A DNA stretch of 64,000 nucleotides from Streptomyces albicerus (GTDB lineage: Bacteria > Actinomycetota > Actinomycetes > Streptomycetales > Streptomycetaceae). Below, piece after piece: positions 8,636 to 16,494 of the stretch. A program made the position numbers and the translations under genes. Under the pieces are notes generated by a model. The model saw only the letters and a program-made list of their open reading frames with translations. It did not search any database and had not been told where the DNA came from. Each line of letters opens with the position of its first letter. Within the stretch, counting starts at the first letter, position 1. The stretch lies in contig NZ_VWMY01000049.1 in the NCBI RefSeq assembly GCF_008905045.1, forward strand, positions 25,141 to 89,140, in the 5' to 3' direction.

Positions 8636-9667
8636 TTGCACGCCGGCACGGAATCCCTTCTGGACCAGCACATTGTCCTTGACCACGGGACCGGAGCCCG
8701 GCTCAGCCGGGAACTCGTCGAGTTCGTCGTGGATGTGCTCGGTGATGTCTACACAGGCGAGATGGAGGACAGCGCGGTTTTGCCGATCTCCGTCGGCAAC
8801 ATCGCCATGACCACCGACTCCTTCGTCGTCGACCCACCGGTCTTCGGCAACGGCGACATCGGGAAGATCGCGATCTGCGGCACGGTCAACGACCTCGCGG
8901 TCGTCGGCGCCCAGCCTCTCTATCTGACCCTGGCGATGATCCTGGAAACAGGTCTGCCCATCGGCGTTCTGCACCGGGTACTGGTCTCCGTCCGCGAGAC
9001 CGCGATCGAAGCCGGAGTGAAGATCGTGGCCGGCGACACCAAAGTCGTCGGCGCGGGCGAGGCCGACGGGATCTTCCTCAACACCACCGGGATCGGCGTC
9101 TTCCACGAAAAGCCGAAACGGATGACCGACGTCCGCGTGGGCGACCGCATCATCGTGAGCGGGCCGATCGGCAACCACACCATCCATCTGCTGTCGGTGC
9201 GTGAGGGCCTGGGCTTCGAGCAGCGGGTGGTCAGTGACTGCGCTCCGCTCAACGGGATGATCGACGCGCTGCGGAGCAAGGTACCGGCGGAGGCTGTGCG
9301 GTCCATGCGGGACGTGACCCGCGGCGGACTCTCCGCGGTGCTCCACGAGTACTCCTCGGCGCTGGACCGCACGCTTCGCATCGAGGAGAGCGCCCTGCCC
9401 ATCGATCACGAAACGCGGATGGCGGCCGACATGCTCGGTATCGATCCGATCAACGCGGCCAACGAGGGGTGCCTGGCGCTGTTCGTGGCAGCGGAGGATG
9501 CCGACAGCGTCCTGGAGGCGCTCCACTCTCACCCCTACGGCACCCGTGCCGTAGTCGTCGGCGAGGTGACGGACCGGCCCGGGAAGGCCGTCGAAATGCT
9601 CGGCGCCGACGGCCGTCTGCGCGAGATCGAAGAGCTGCAGGGCGCGGAACTCCCGCGCCTCTGCTGA
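8636..9667 (+). CDS. hypE: HypE-like carbamoyl dehydratase
   Basis: A 343-residue AIRS/PurM-superfamily protein of normal HypE length. It carries the HypE signatures GTVNDLAVVGAQPL, GDTKVVG and DVTRGGLSAVL. The C terminus reads ELPRLC, matching the conserved terminal PR(I/V)C, whose Cys in HypE receives a carbamoyl group from HypF and is dehydrated with ATP to a protein thiocyanate. The start is a TTG at 8636 after GGGGG; I see no better in-frame ATG. It lies 18 bases before HypF. No hydrogenase structural gene and no hypA, hypB, hypC or hypD is present in the window, so its cyano group probably serves the peptide pathway (inference). Confidence 0.9.
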   Translation: MHAGTESLLDQHIVLDHGTGARLSRELVEFVVDVLGDVYTGEMEDSAVLPISVGNIAMTTDSFVVDPPVFGNGDIGKIAICGTVNDLAVVGAQPLYLTLAMILETGLPIGVLHRVLVSVRETAIEAGVKIVAGDTKVVGAGEADGIFLNTTGIGVFHEKPKRMTDVRVGDRIIVSGPIGNHTIHLLSVREGLGFEQRVVSDCAPLNGMIDALRSKVPAEAVRSMRDVTRGGLSAVLHEYSSALDRTLRIEESALPIDHETRMAADMLGIDPINAANEGCLALFVAAEDADSVLEALHSHPYGTRAVVVGEVTDRPGKAVEMLGADGRLREIEELQGAELPRLC

Positions 9668-9685
9668 GAAGACGGGGGTCAGGGC

Positions 9686-12076
9686 ATGCAGCCGATCAAC
9701 TCCGTCGACAGCGACGGCACCGCGGGCGGTTCCGCCGGGGCGGAGTCGGAACGCCGGCTCATCCGAGTGCAGGGCGTTGTCCAGGGAGTTGGGTACCGGC
9801 CGTTCGTGTACACGCTGGCCCAGACCATGGAGCTGGTCGGCTGGGTACTCAATGATCCTCTGGGCGTACTGACCGAGGTCCATGGGACCAAGGAGCGGCT
9901 GGATGCCTTCACCCGGGATCTGCGTGACCGGGCCCCCCTGCTCGCGCGGGTGAACGAGGTACGGGTCGAGGAGACTTCGTACAGGGACAAACCGCCGCCG
10001 GACTTCACGATCCGGGAAAGCGTGCACGGCGGTAACGCCCGCACGATCGTGCCGCCGGACTCGCACGTCTGCCCGGACTGCCTGAACGAGGTCCGCGACC
10101 CCGGCGACCGCAGGTACCGGTACCCGTTCACCAACTGCACGCACTGCGGGCCGCGTTACTCCCTGATCCGCGACCTGCCGTACGACCGGGCGCAGACCAC
10201 GATGGCCGCCTTCACCATGTGCGAGAACTGCGACCGGGAGTACCGGGACCCGGCCGACCGTAGGTATCACGCCCAGCCGAACGCCTGTCCGGCCTGCGGA
10301 CCGCAGGTCACACTGTCGGGGCCGGACGGTGTGCTCGCCGAGCGGGACGCGGCCCTGGTGGCCACCTGTGCGGCACTGGCCGAGGGCCGGATCGTCGCGG
10401 TGAAGAGCGTCGGCGGCTTCCATCTGGCCGTCAACGCCCGCGACGCCGGGGCCGTGACCCGGCTGCGGCGCCGCAAGAAGCGCGACTCCAAGCCGTTCGC
10501 CGTCATGGCGGAGGGGCCCGGGTCCGTCGCCCGGTTCGCGGCGTTCGGCAGCGCGGAGTCCGAGTTGCTGGAGTCGCCGGCGCGGCCCATCGTCCTGCTG
10601 CGCAAGATCCCGGGGGTGCTCCCCGAGGCCGTCGCGCCACGCAACCCGAACGTCGGAGTCATGCTCCCCTCGGCGCCGCTCCACCACCTGCTGCTCGACC
10701 ACCCGGACCTCGACGTACTCGTGATGACGAGTGGCAACCTCTCCGGTTTCCCGATCGCCTACCGCAACGAGGACGCCCTGAACATGCTTTTCGAGGTGGC
10801 CGACCTCGTGCTGCACCACGACCGGGACATCCACGTCCGAGTGGACGACTCGGTCGTGCGGTGCACCGTCCACCCCGCGTTCGACGAACCGATCGTCAGC
10901 TTTCTGCGCCGCTCTCGCGGCTACGCCCCGTATCCCGTGCACGTGGACGAGCTGCCCGAGCCGGTGCTTGCCTACGGGGCCGAACTGAAGACGACCGTCG
11001 CCCTGGGCTCGGGCGACCAGGTGTACATCAGCCAGCACATCGGTGATCTGAAGAACGACGAGACCTTCACGTCCTGTCGTGAGACAGCGGCACATCTCGC
11101 GGAGTTGTACGGTCTGAAGCCAGCCCGCGTCGCCTGTGACCTGCACCCCTCCTTCCGATCCCGCATCTCCGCCCAGGCGGAGCGGTCGGCGGACGTGATC
11201 GCGGTACAGCACCACCACGCCCACATGGCCTCGTGCATGGCCGAGAACCGGCTCAGCGGCACCACGCTCGGCATCGTCTTCGACGGTGCCGGCTACGGCA
11301 CCGACGGCACGATCTGGGGCGGGGAGTTCCTTTTGGGCGGCTACGCCGAGGTCCGCCGGACGGCCCGTCTTCGGCACATCGTGCTGCCCGGCGGCGACAA
11401 AGCCGTGCACGAGCCGATCCGTACAGGGCTCGCCCTGGCACTGGACGCCTTCGGCCACGACACGGACGCGGCACTGGCAGCGTTCCCCGCGCTCGGAGGT
11501 CTCAGCGGTCAGGAGCGCCACGTCTACGCGACGATGATCCGCAAGGGGATCAATGCGCCTCCGGTCTCCAGCATGGGGCGTCTGTTCGACGGTGTGGCCG
11601 CTCTGCTGGGTGTGTGCGCGTACGCCGAGTACGAGGCCCAGGGGCCGATCGAGCTGGAAGGCCTCCTCGGACGCGATCTCGCGATGACCGAGCCCTACCG
11701 CTTCGACGCCGCCGAGGCCGGCGGTCTCACGGAGATCGATTACCGCCCGGTGATCCAGGCGATCGCGGCCGATCTGGCCGCCGGGCTTGACGTGACCGGC
11801 ATCAGCCGGCGCTTCCACTCGACGGTGGTCGCCCTCGTCCGGGACCGAGGCCTGACCGAGTGCCGCTCTGCCGGGATCGACCAGGTCGCCCTGTCGGGGG
11901 GCGTGTTCCTCAACGAGTTCCTGCTCGTGAACTCACTGCTGGAGCTGCGCGCCGCCGGTCTGGCCCCCTCCGCGCAACGGCTGGTCCCCACCAACGACGG
12001 CGGCATCGCACTCGGTCAGGTGATGGTGTCGAGCAATCGCTCGAAGCTGCGGCCCGATGCCCTGGCCGAACAATGA
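9686..12076 (+). CDS. hypF: HypF-like carbamoyltransferase
   Basis: A 796-residue full-length HypF. Domains in order: acylphosphatase (VQGVVQGVGYRPF, about residues 28-110); two zinc-finger pairs (CPDCLNEV with CTHCGPRYS, CENCDREY with CPACGP); YrdC-like (VAVKSVGGFHLAV, about 235-430); Kae1-like (QHHHAHMASCMAEN, VFDGAGYGTDGTIWGGE, LSGGVFLN, PTNDGGIALG). HypF turns carbamoyl phosphate and ATP into carbamoyl-adenylate and passes the carbamoyl group to HypE's C-terminal Cys. Shorter HypF relatives in antibiotic pathways (TobZ-type) act as O-carbamoyltransferases, but this one keeps all domains and its HypE partner, which favours the HypE route. Confidence 0.92.
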   Translation: MQPINSVDSDGTAGGSAGAESERRLIRVQGVVQGVGYRPFVYTLAQTMELVGWVLNDPLGVLTEVHGTKERLDAFTRDLRDRAPLLARVNEVRVEETSYRDKPPPDFTIRESVHGGNARTIVPPDSHVCPDCLNEVRDPGDRRYRYPFTNCTHCGPRYSLIRDLPYDRAQTTMAAFTMCENCDREYRDPADRRYHAQPNACPACGPQVTLSGPDGVLAERDAALVATCAALAEGRIVAVKSVGGFHLAVNARDAGAVTRLRRRKKRDSKPFAVMAEGPGSVARFAAFGSAESELLESPARPIVLLRKIPGVLPEAVAPRNPNVGVMLPSAPLHHLLLDHPDLDVLVMTSGNLSGFPIAYRNEDALNMLFEVADLVLHHDRDIHVRVDDSVVRCTVHPAFDEPIVSFLRRSRGYAPYPVHVDELPEPVLAYGAELKTTVALGSGDQVYISQHIGDLKNDETFTSCRETAAHLAELYGLKPARVACDLHPSFRSRISAQAERSADVIAVQHHHAHMASCMAENRLSGTTLGIVFDGAGYGTDGTIWGGEFLLGGYAEVRRTARLRHIVLPGGDKAVHEPIRTGLALALDAFGHDTDAALAAFPALGGLSGQERHVYATMIRKGINAPPVSSMGRLFDGVAALLGVCAYAEYEAQGPIELEGLLGRDLAMTEPYRFDAAEAGGLTEIDYRPVIQAIAADLAAGLDVTGISRRFHSTVVALVRDRGLTECRSAGIDQVALSGGVFLNEFLLVNSLLELRAAGLAPSAQRLVPTNDGGIALGQVMVSSNRSKLRPDALAEQ

Positions 12077-12089
12077 AGAAGGAAGGCCA

Positions 12090-13400
12090 ATGGCAATGGC
12101 AACACCGAATCTGAGCGATGTCGTGCGGCTCCTGGCAGAGCACGAGGCGGCGGCGGAGCGGAGCCTGAGTCTCGTACCGTCCGAGAACTCCATGTCCGGG
12201 CTGGCGAAGCTGCCCATGGTGCTGGACTCGTACCACCGCTACTTCTTCAACGAGGACGACGATCCGGACCGCTGGCACTTCCGCGGCGCGCAGGGCCTGC
12301 GTGACGTGGAGATGTCCGTCACCATCCCGCTGCTGGAGCGGCTCGGGAAGGCGACGTACGTGTCCGTGCGGCCGTTGAGCGGCCTGAACGCCATGACGCT
12401 GGCCCTCGCCACCCTGGGCGGCGACCCTGGTTCCACCGTCGTGACGATAAGCCCGGAGAACGGCGGGCACTACGCCACCCCGAGCGTGGCCCAGCGGCTG
12501 GGCCAGCGCGTCGAGTGGCTGCGCGGACCGAACCCGCACGAGCTCGACCTCGAACACGCCGCCGAGCTTCTGGGCCGGATCCGCCCCGCACTGGTGTACG
12601 TGGACCAGTCGCACTGCCTGTTCCCCATCGACGCCGCCGCCCTGGTGCGTACGGTGCGCGAGGCGTCTCCGGAGACACTGGTGCATGTGGACGCCAGCCA
12701 CTGGATGGGCCTGGTGCTGGCCGGCGTGTTTCCCAACCCGCTGGACGCGGGGGCGGACAGCTTCGGCGGCTCCACCCACAAGACGTTCCCCGGCCCGCAC
12801 AAGGCGGTGCTGCTCACCCGGGACGCGAGTATCGAGAAGCGGATCAGGGAGACCCAGGACTTCCTGATCAGCAGCCACCACTTCGCCTCGACGCTCAGCC
12901 TGGGCATGGCGCTGCTGGAGTTCCAGGAGTTCGGCCCTGCCTACGCGAAGACGGTGGTCAGTCACACCAAGGACTTCGGCCGACTGCTCGCCGAGCGCGG
13001 GCTCACGGTCGTCGCGGCGGACCGCGGCTACTCCGCAGGTCACCAGCTCTGGCTGGACACCGAGAACGACGGTGTGGCGCCCAGCCTGGCGAGCGACCGG
13101 CTCGCGGCGGCCGGCCTCAACGTCAACTTCATGGCGGGCCTGCCCGGTTTCACCCGCCAGGGCATGCGGATCGGCCTCAACGAAGCGGCCTACAAGGGGC
13201 TGACCACCGAGGACCTGCCCGAGCTTGCCGATGTCTTCGTCGCGGCCGTACGGGACACCTCGCCGGCGTCCGGTCTCGCGGACCGGGTCGCCGCCCTGCG
13301 CGGCCGCGTCCCACTCGGCGCCGCGCTTCCCGAGGCGGCGCAACTGCTGGACAGTTCGCTTGCGCTGGTCTGCCGAGCCCTGCGCGGGCACACGTCGTAG
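12090..13400 (+). CDS. SHMT-like PLP aldolase/transaldolase
   Basis: A 436-residue fold-type I PLP enzyme related to serine hydroxymethyltransferase. It shows SLVPSENSMSG near the N terminus (SHMT has LIASEN), VDASHWMGLV for the PLP-binding Asp, and GGSTHKTFPGP with the Schiff-base Lys at residue 231. Secondary-metabolism members include threonine transaldolases (ObiH, fluorothreonine transaldolase) that make beta-hydroxy amino acids from an aldehyde. ATG 12090 follows AAGGAAGG. It sits between HypF and the glutamine amidotransferase. It probably builds an unusual amino acid for the peptide, but the aldehyde partner is unknown; glycine aldol addition is equally possible. Confidence 0.8.
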   Translation: MAMATPNLSDVVRLLAEHEAAAERSLSLVPSENSMSGLAKLPMVLDSYHRYFFNEDDDPDRWHFRGAQGLRDVEMSVTIPLLERLGKATYVSVRPLSGLNAMTLALATLGGDPGSTVVTISPENGGHYATPSVAQRLGQRVEWLRGPNPHELDLEHAAELLGRIRPALVYVDQSHCLFPIDAAALVRTVREASPETLVHVDASHWMGLVLAGVFPNPLDAGADSFGGSTHKTFPGPHKAVLLTRDASIEKRIRETQDFLISSHHFASTLSLGMALLEFQEFGPAYAKTVVSHTKDFGRLLAERGLTVVAADRGYSAGHQLWLDTENDGVAPSLASDRLAAAGLNVNFMAGLPGFTRQGMRIGLNEAAYKGLTTEDLPELADVFVAAVRDTSPASGLADRVAALRGRVPLGAALPEAAQLLDSSLALVCRALRGHTS

Positions 13401-13431
13401 CCCGCCTCCCACGATCCTCAGGAGCAAGACC

Positions 13432-14172
13432 ATGAGCCGCCCCGTCATCGGCATCACCGGCTACCGCGACCGGGCCAGATGGAACATCTGGGACACCGAC
13501 GCCACGATGATCCAGCAGTCCTACGTACGCGGAGTCACAGCGAACGGAGGCCGTGCGGTGGTCCTTCCGCCCGACGACCTCGACGCGGACGTCCTGCACC
13601 GACTGGACGGCCTGCTGCTGACGGGTGGCGCGGACATCGGGCCCGGCCACTACGGGCAGCAGCGCCACCCGGAGAGCGACGCCCCACGGGCGGACCGCGA
13701 TCGCGGGGAACTGCTGCTGCTGCGTGCGGGCCTGGCGATGGATCTGCCCGTCCTCGGCATCTGCCGGGGTCTGCAGCTCCTGGCCATCGCCTACGGCGGC
13801 ACCCTCCACCAGCATCTGCCGGACGTCGTCGGCCACACGGGGCACTGCCCGAGGGAGGGCGAGTTCGCACACCACGACGTCGTCTTCACCGAGAACAGCC
13901 GGGCCGCGTCCCTGTACGGACCGAGGGCCCGGACCAACTCCCACCACCATCAGGCCGTGGCCGACCCCGGGCTGCTGACGGTGACCGGCCGCACCGACGA
14001 CGGCGTCGCCGAAGCCGCCGAGGACCCCGCGAAGCGGTTCGTTCTCGGGGTGCAGTGGCACCCCGAGGTCTCGGAGGACGACCACCTCTTCGCCGCGTTC
14101 GTGGCGGCCTGTGAGAAGACCGCCGCCGACCGCAACGCGGGTGCCGGGTGCGAGTTCCAGGGAGCCCAATGA
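13432..14172 (+). CDS. Class I glutamine amidotransferase-like hydrolase (PuuD/peptidase C26)
   Basis: A 246-residue protein with GGADIGPGHYG, the nucleophile elbow VLGICRGLQLLA (Cys), and GVQWHPEVSEDD with the catalytic His and Glu. This matches gamma-glutamyl-GABA hydrolase/peptidase C26 enzymes, which remove gamma-glutamyl groups. AGGAGC precedes ATG 13432. It is the last gene of the operon. It might cleave a gamma-glutamyl protecting group from a biosynthetic intermediate, or supply ammonia. The Cys-His-Glu triad is visible, so it is probably active. Confidence 0.85.
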   Translation: MSRPVIGITGYRDRARWNIWDTDATMIQQSYVRGVTANGGRAVVLPPDDLDADVLHRLDGLLLTGGADIGPGHYGQQRHPESDAPRADRDRGELLLLRAGLAMDLPVLGICRGLQLLAIAYGGTLHQHLPDVVGHTGHCPREGEFAHHDVVFTENSRAASLYGPRARTNSHHHQAVADPGLLTVTGRTDDGVAEAAEDPAKRFVLGVQWHPEVSEDDHLFAAFVAACEKTAADRNAGAGCEFQGAQ

Positions 14173-14347
14173 CCATTCCGCGCAGAGCCGCACCGCACCC
14201 CGCGCGTGTCGCCCCGCAGAACGTACCCCGCTGATCAGCCACCGGCGCCGTGCCGGATGATCCCGCCCGCCGGACTGCGCACATCTCCACTGGGGTGAAC
14301 CCGCCCGTCACCCGGATACGCGCACAACTCCGGTGGCGCCGGGGGTG
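14173..14347. terminator. Convergent intergenic region, presumed terminators
   Basis: The amidotransferase operon and the dioxygenase operon converge here across 175 bases. Several short GC-rich inverted segments are visible but no single clear stem with a T-run. Position rather than structure suggests bidirectional termination. Confidence 0.25.
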
Positions 14348-15346
14348 TCAGCGGTGGTCGGGATGAACGTACAGATCGGACATGGCGACCAGGATGCGCC
14401 GGTCGCCCTGGAACGGCTCCCTCGCGTGCATCGCAAGGAAGTTGTCCACGGCCATGACATCGCCCTTCGCCCAGGCGAAGGAGACCGATGCGTCCTCGTA
14501 GAGCTTACGAATCAGTGCGACCACTTCGTCCTCGATCTGCTCACCGTCACCGTAGTAGGCGTTGCGCGGCAGTCCTTCGAGTCCGTACTCGCCGACCAGT
14601 ACCTCGACCACCTCTGTAGGCAGGTTGGAGGTGTGGAAGAGATGGGCGTGATTGAACCAGACGGTCTCACCGGTGCGCGGGTGCTCGGCGAGCGCCTGAC
14701 GGACCGACACGGTGCGCAGACCGTCGTTGTCCGTCCACTCGTGCACGGTGCCGGACTGCCGGCAGTACGCCTCGACCTCGGCCCGGTCGGTGGTCTGGAA
14801 GACCTCCTGCCACGGGATGTCGATGTCGGGGCCGTAATTACGGACGTAACGGACCCCGTGGCGCAGGAAGCGCTCGCGCACCTCCGCGGGGATCCGCGGG
14901 AACACCTTCCGCTCGCTGGCGACCGGGGTCGCCCCGCCGGTGGCCGACGGGCGGTCACCGTAGAAGTAGAGGTAACTGGGCCAGTTGTGCGCGTAGGACA
15001 TCTCGTGGTGGAACGGAATCCACTGGTCCGCACTCAGCTCCGTCGAGGTGAACACCTTGTCGGCGACCTCGTTGCGGGGCGCCGCCCGTTCCAGGTAACC
15101 GAGCAGGTCCGACGAGACCGCCCGGGCGGCCTGCCCGAACGCCTCCGGGTCCGGCACGTCGAACCCGCGGAATAGCAGCACGCCGTAACGGTCGAGGCCG
15201 GCCTGCACCCGGCCGTGGTGCCGGGCGATCCAGGGGGCCAGCCGCAGGCCCGGCTCCGCCGCCTCGATCTTGAGGAGGAAGGGCTCGTCGTCCAGGGGCC
15301 GCGCACGCGCCCCGGGGAAGTCGGTCACGTCGGCCAGCGTGGTCAC
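14348..15346 (-). CDS. SyrP-like Fe(II)/2-oxoglutarate dioxygenase 1
   Basis: A 332-residue TauD/TfdA-fold protein close to SyrP, the aspartate beta-hydroxylase that acts on carrier-bound substrate. Visible landmarks are VLLFRGFDV, the iron-ligand region PFHHEMSYAHNWP (His-x-Glu type), GVRYVRNYGP, the second-His region NFLAMHAREPFQG and RRILVAMSDLY. The GTG start at 15346 overlaps the stop of dioxygenase 2 (GTGA), so the two are translationally coupled. It is the fourth gene of the MbtH-NRPS operon. It probably beta-hydroxylates a T-domain-bound residue; the residue is unknown. Confidence 0.87.
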   Translation of the reverse strand: MTTLADVTDFPGARARPLDDEPFLLKIEAAEPGLRLAPWIARHHGRVQAGLDRYGVLLFRGFDVPDPEAFGQAARAVSSDLLGYLERAAPRNEVADKVFTSTELSADQWIPFHHEMSYAHNWPSYLYFYGDRPSATGGATPVASERKVFPRIPAEVRERFLRHGVRYVRNYGPDIDIPWQEVFQTTDRAEVEAYCRQSGTVHEWTDNDGLRTVSVRQALAEHPRTGETVWFNHAHLFHTSNLPTEVVEVLVGEYGLEGLPRNAYYGDGEQIEDEVVALIRKLYEDASVSFAWAKGDVMAVDNFLAMHAREPFQGDRRILVAMSDLYVHPDHR

Positions 15347-16338
15347 TGTGCCCCCTCGATGTCACGGATCGGGTCCGCCATGGCGGCGAGGATCCTGCGC
15401 GGCCCTTCGAAGGGCTCCCGGGCATGCGCCGTGATCATGTTTTCCACCAGGAGTACGTCACCGGCCTCCCAGTCGAAGCCCGTGGTCTCCTTCGCCAGGA
15501 CGGACCGGATCTCCTCCAGAGTCTCCCGTTCGATGGGCGAACCGTCCCCGTAGTACGTGTTGTACGGGAGGTCCTCCGGTTCCAGCGCCGCGAGAAGGCC
15601 CTCGCTGACTTCTTCGGGCAGGGAGGTGACGTGGAAGAAATGCGCGTGGTTGAACCAGGTGCGCTCGCCGGTCACCGGGTGTGCGTGCACAGCGGGCCTC
15701 ACCTGGTATGTGCGCAGTTGTTCGTCGTCCACCCACTCGGCGGTGATACCGGCTCGCTCACAGTAGGCCTGCGCCTGCGCGCGGCTGTCGGTCTGGAACG
15801 CCTCCTGCCAGGACAGGCTGATGCCGGGCAGATAGTTGCGCACGTAGCGCACGCCGAGTCGTTCGAATTTCTCGGCCGTGGCAGCGCTCAGGCCGGCGAG
15901 TACCCGGCGCGAGTCGGCGAGCGGGGTACGGCCGCCCCTGGTCGCCGCGGTCTCGCAGAAGAAGACGATCCGCGTCGGCCAGTTGTCGGTGTACGACTGC
16001 TCGTTGTGGAGCAGGATGTGCTGGTCCGCGGGGTACTCGGTGGACGTGTAGACGCCTTCCGACACCTCGCTGCGGGGCGAGGACCGCTCGCCGTAGTCGA
16101 GAACCTTCGACGAGAGGACGTTCATCACCTCCCGGAAGCCCTTGTGGTCCGAGACTGCGAACCCGCGGAAGAGCACGGCGCCGGCCGTCCGGGCCAGGCT
16201 GTCGACCGTCTCCCGATGGTCACCGATCCACCGGACGGGGTCGGTTCCCGGCTCGGTGGCCCGGATCACGGCCGGCAGGGTGCGGCCGCCGTCTCCGTCC
16301 TTGTGAATCTCGACTGCTGCTTCGTCGGCCTCTGTCAT
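15343..16338 (-). CDS. SyrP-like Fe(II)/2-oxoglutarate dioxygenase 2
   Basis: A 331-residue paralogue of the adjacent dioxygenase. It has VLFRGFAVSD, the iron-ligand region LLHNEQSYTDNWP (His-x-Glu), GVRYVRNYLPG, AHAREPFEGPRRI. ATG 16338 follows GGAGA at normal spacing; upstream in-frame codons back to 16452 look non-coding. Both copies keep their iron ligands, so both are probably active, either on different residues or on the same residue at different stages. Confidence 0.88.
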   Translation of the reverse strand: MTEADEAAVEIHKDGDGGRTLPAVIRATEPGTDPVRWIGDHRETVDSLARTAGAVLFRGFAVSDHKGFREVMNVLSSKVLDYGERSSPRSEVSEGVYTSTEYPADQHILLHNEQSYTDNWPTRIVFFCETAATRGGRTPLADSRRVLAGLSAATAEKFERLGVRYVRNYLPGISLSWQEAFQTDSRAQAQAYCERAGITAEWVDDEQLRTYQVRPAVHAHPVTGERTWFNHAHFFHVTSLPEEVSEGLLAALEPEDLPYNTYYGDGSPIERETLEEIRSVLAKETTGFDWEAGDVLLVENMITAHAREPFEGPRRILAAMADPIRDIEGAQ

Positions 16339-16494
16339 CGATGATTCTCCAGATCCTTCAACTCGGAGTGACCCAGGACCTCGTCGGGGATGCCTCCGGG
16401 TCCGCGGACGTACGCGCGGAACGTGGCGCTTCGGCTCCGGCGGCGCAGCCACCGTCCGCCTTCTTCGCTTCTCGCACCGACGGCCGGCCTGGCG

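Noticed and set aside
7859..11818. 1319-codon minus-strand frame opposite HypE/HypF
   Set aside because: It is an antisense shadow caused by high third-position GC; HypE and HypF motifs on the plus strand are unambiguous.
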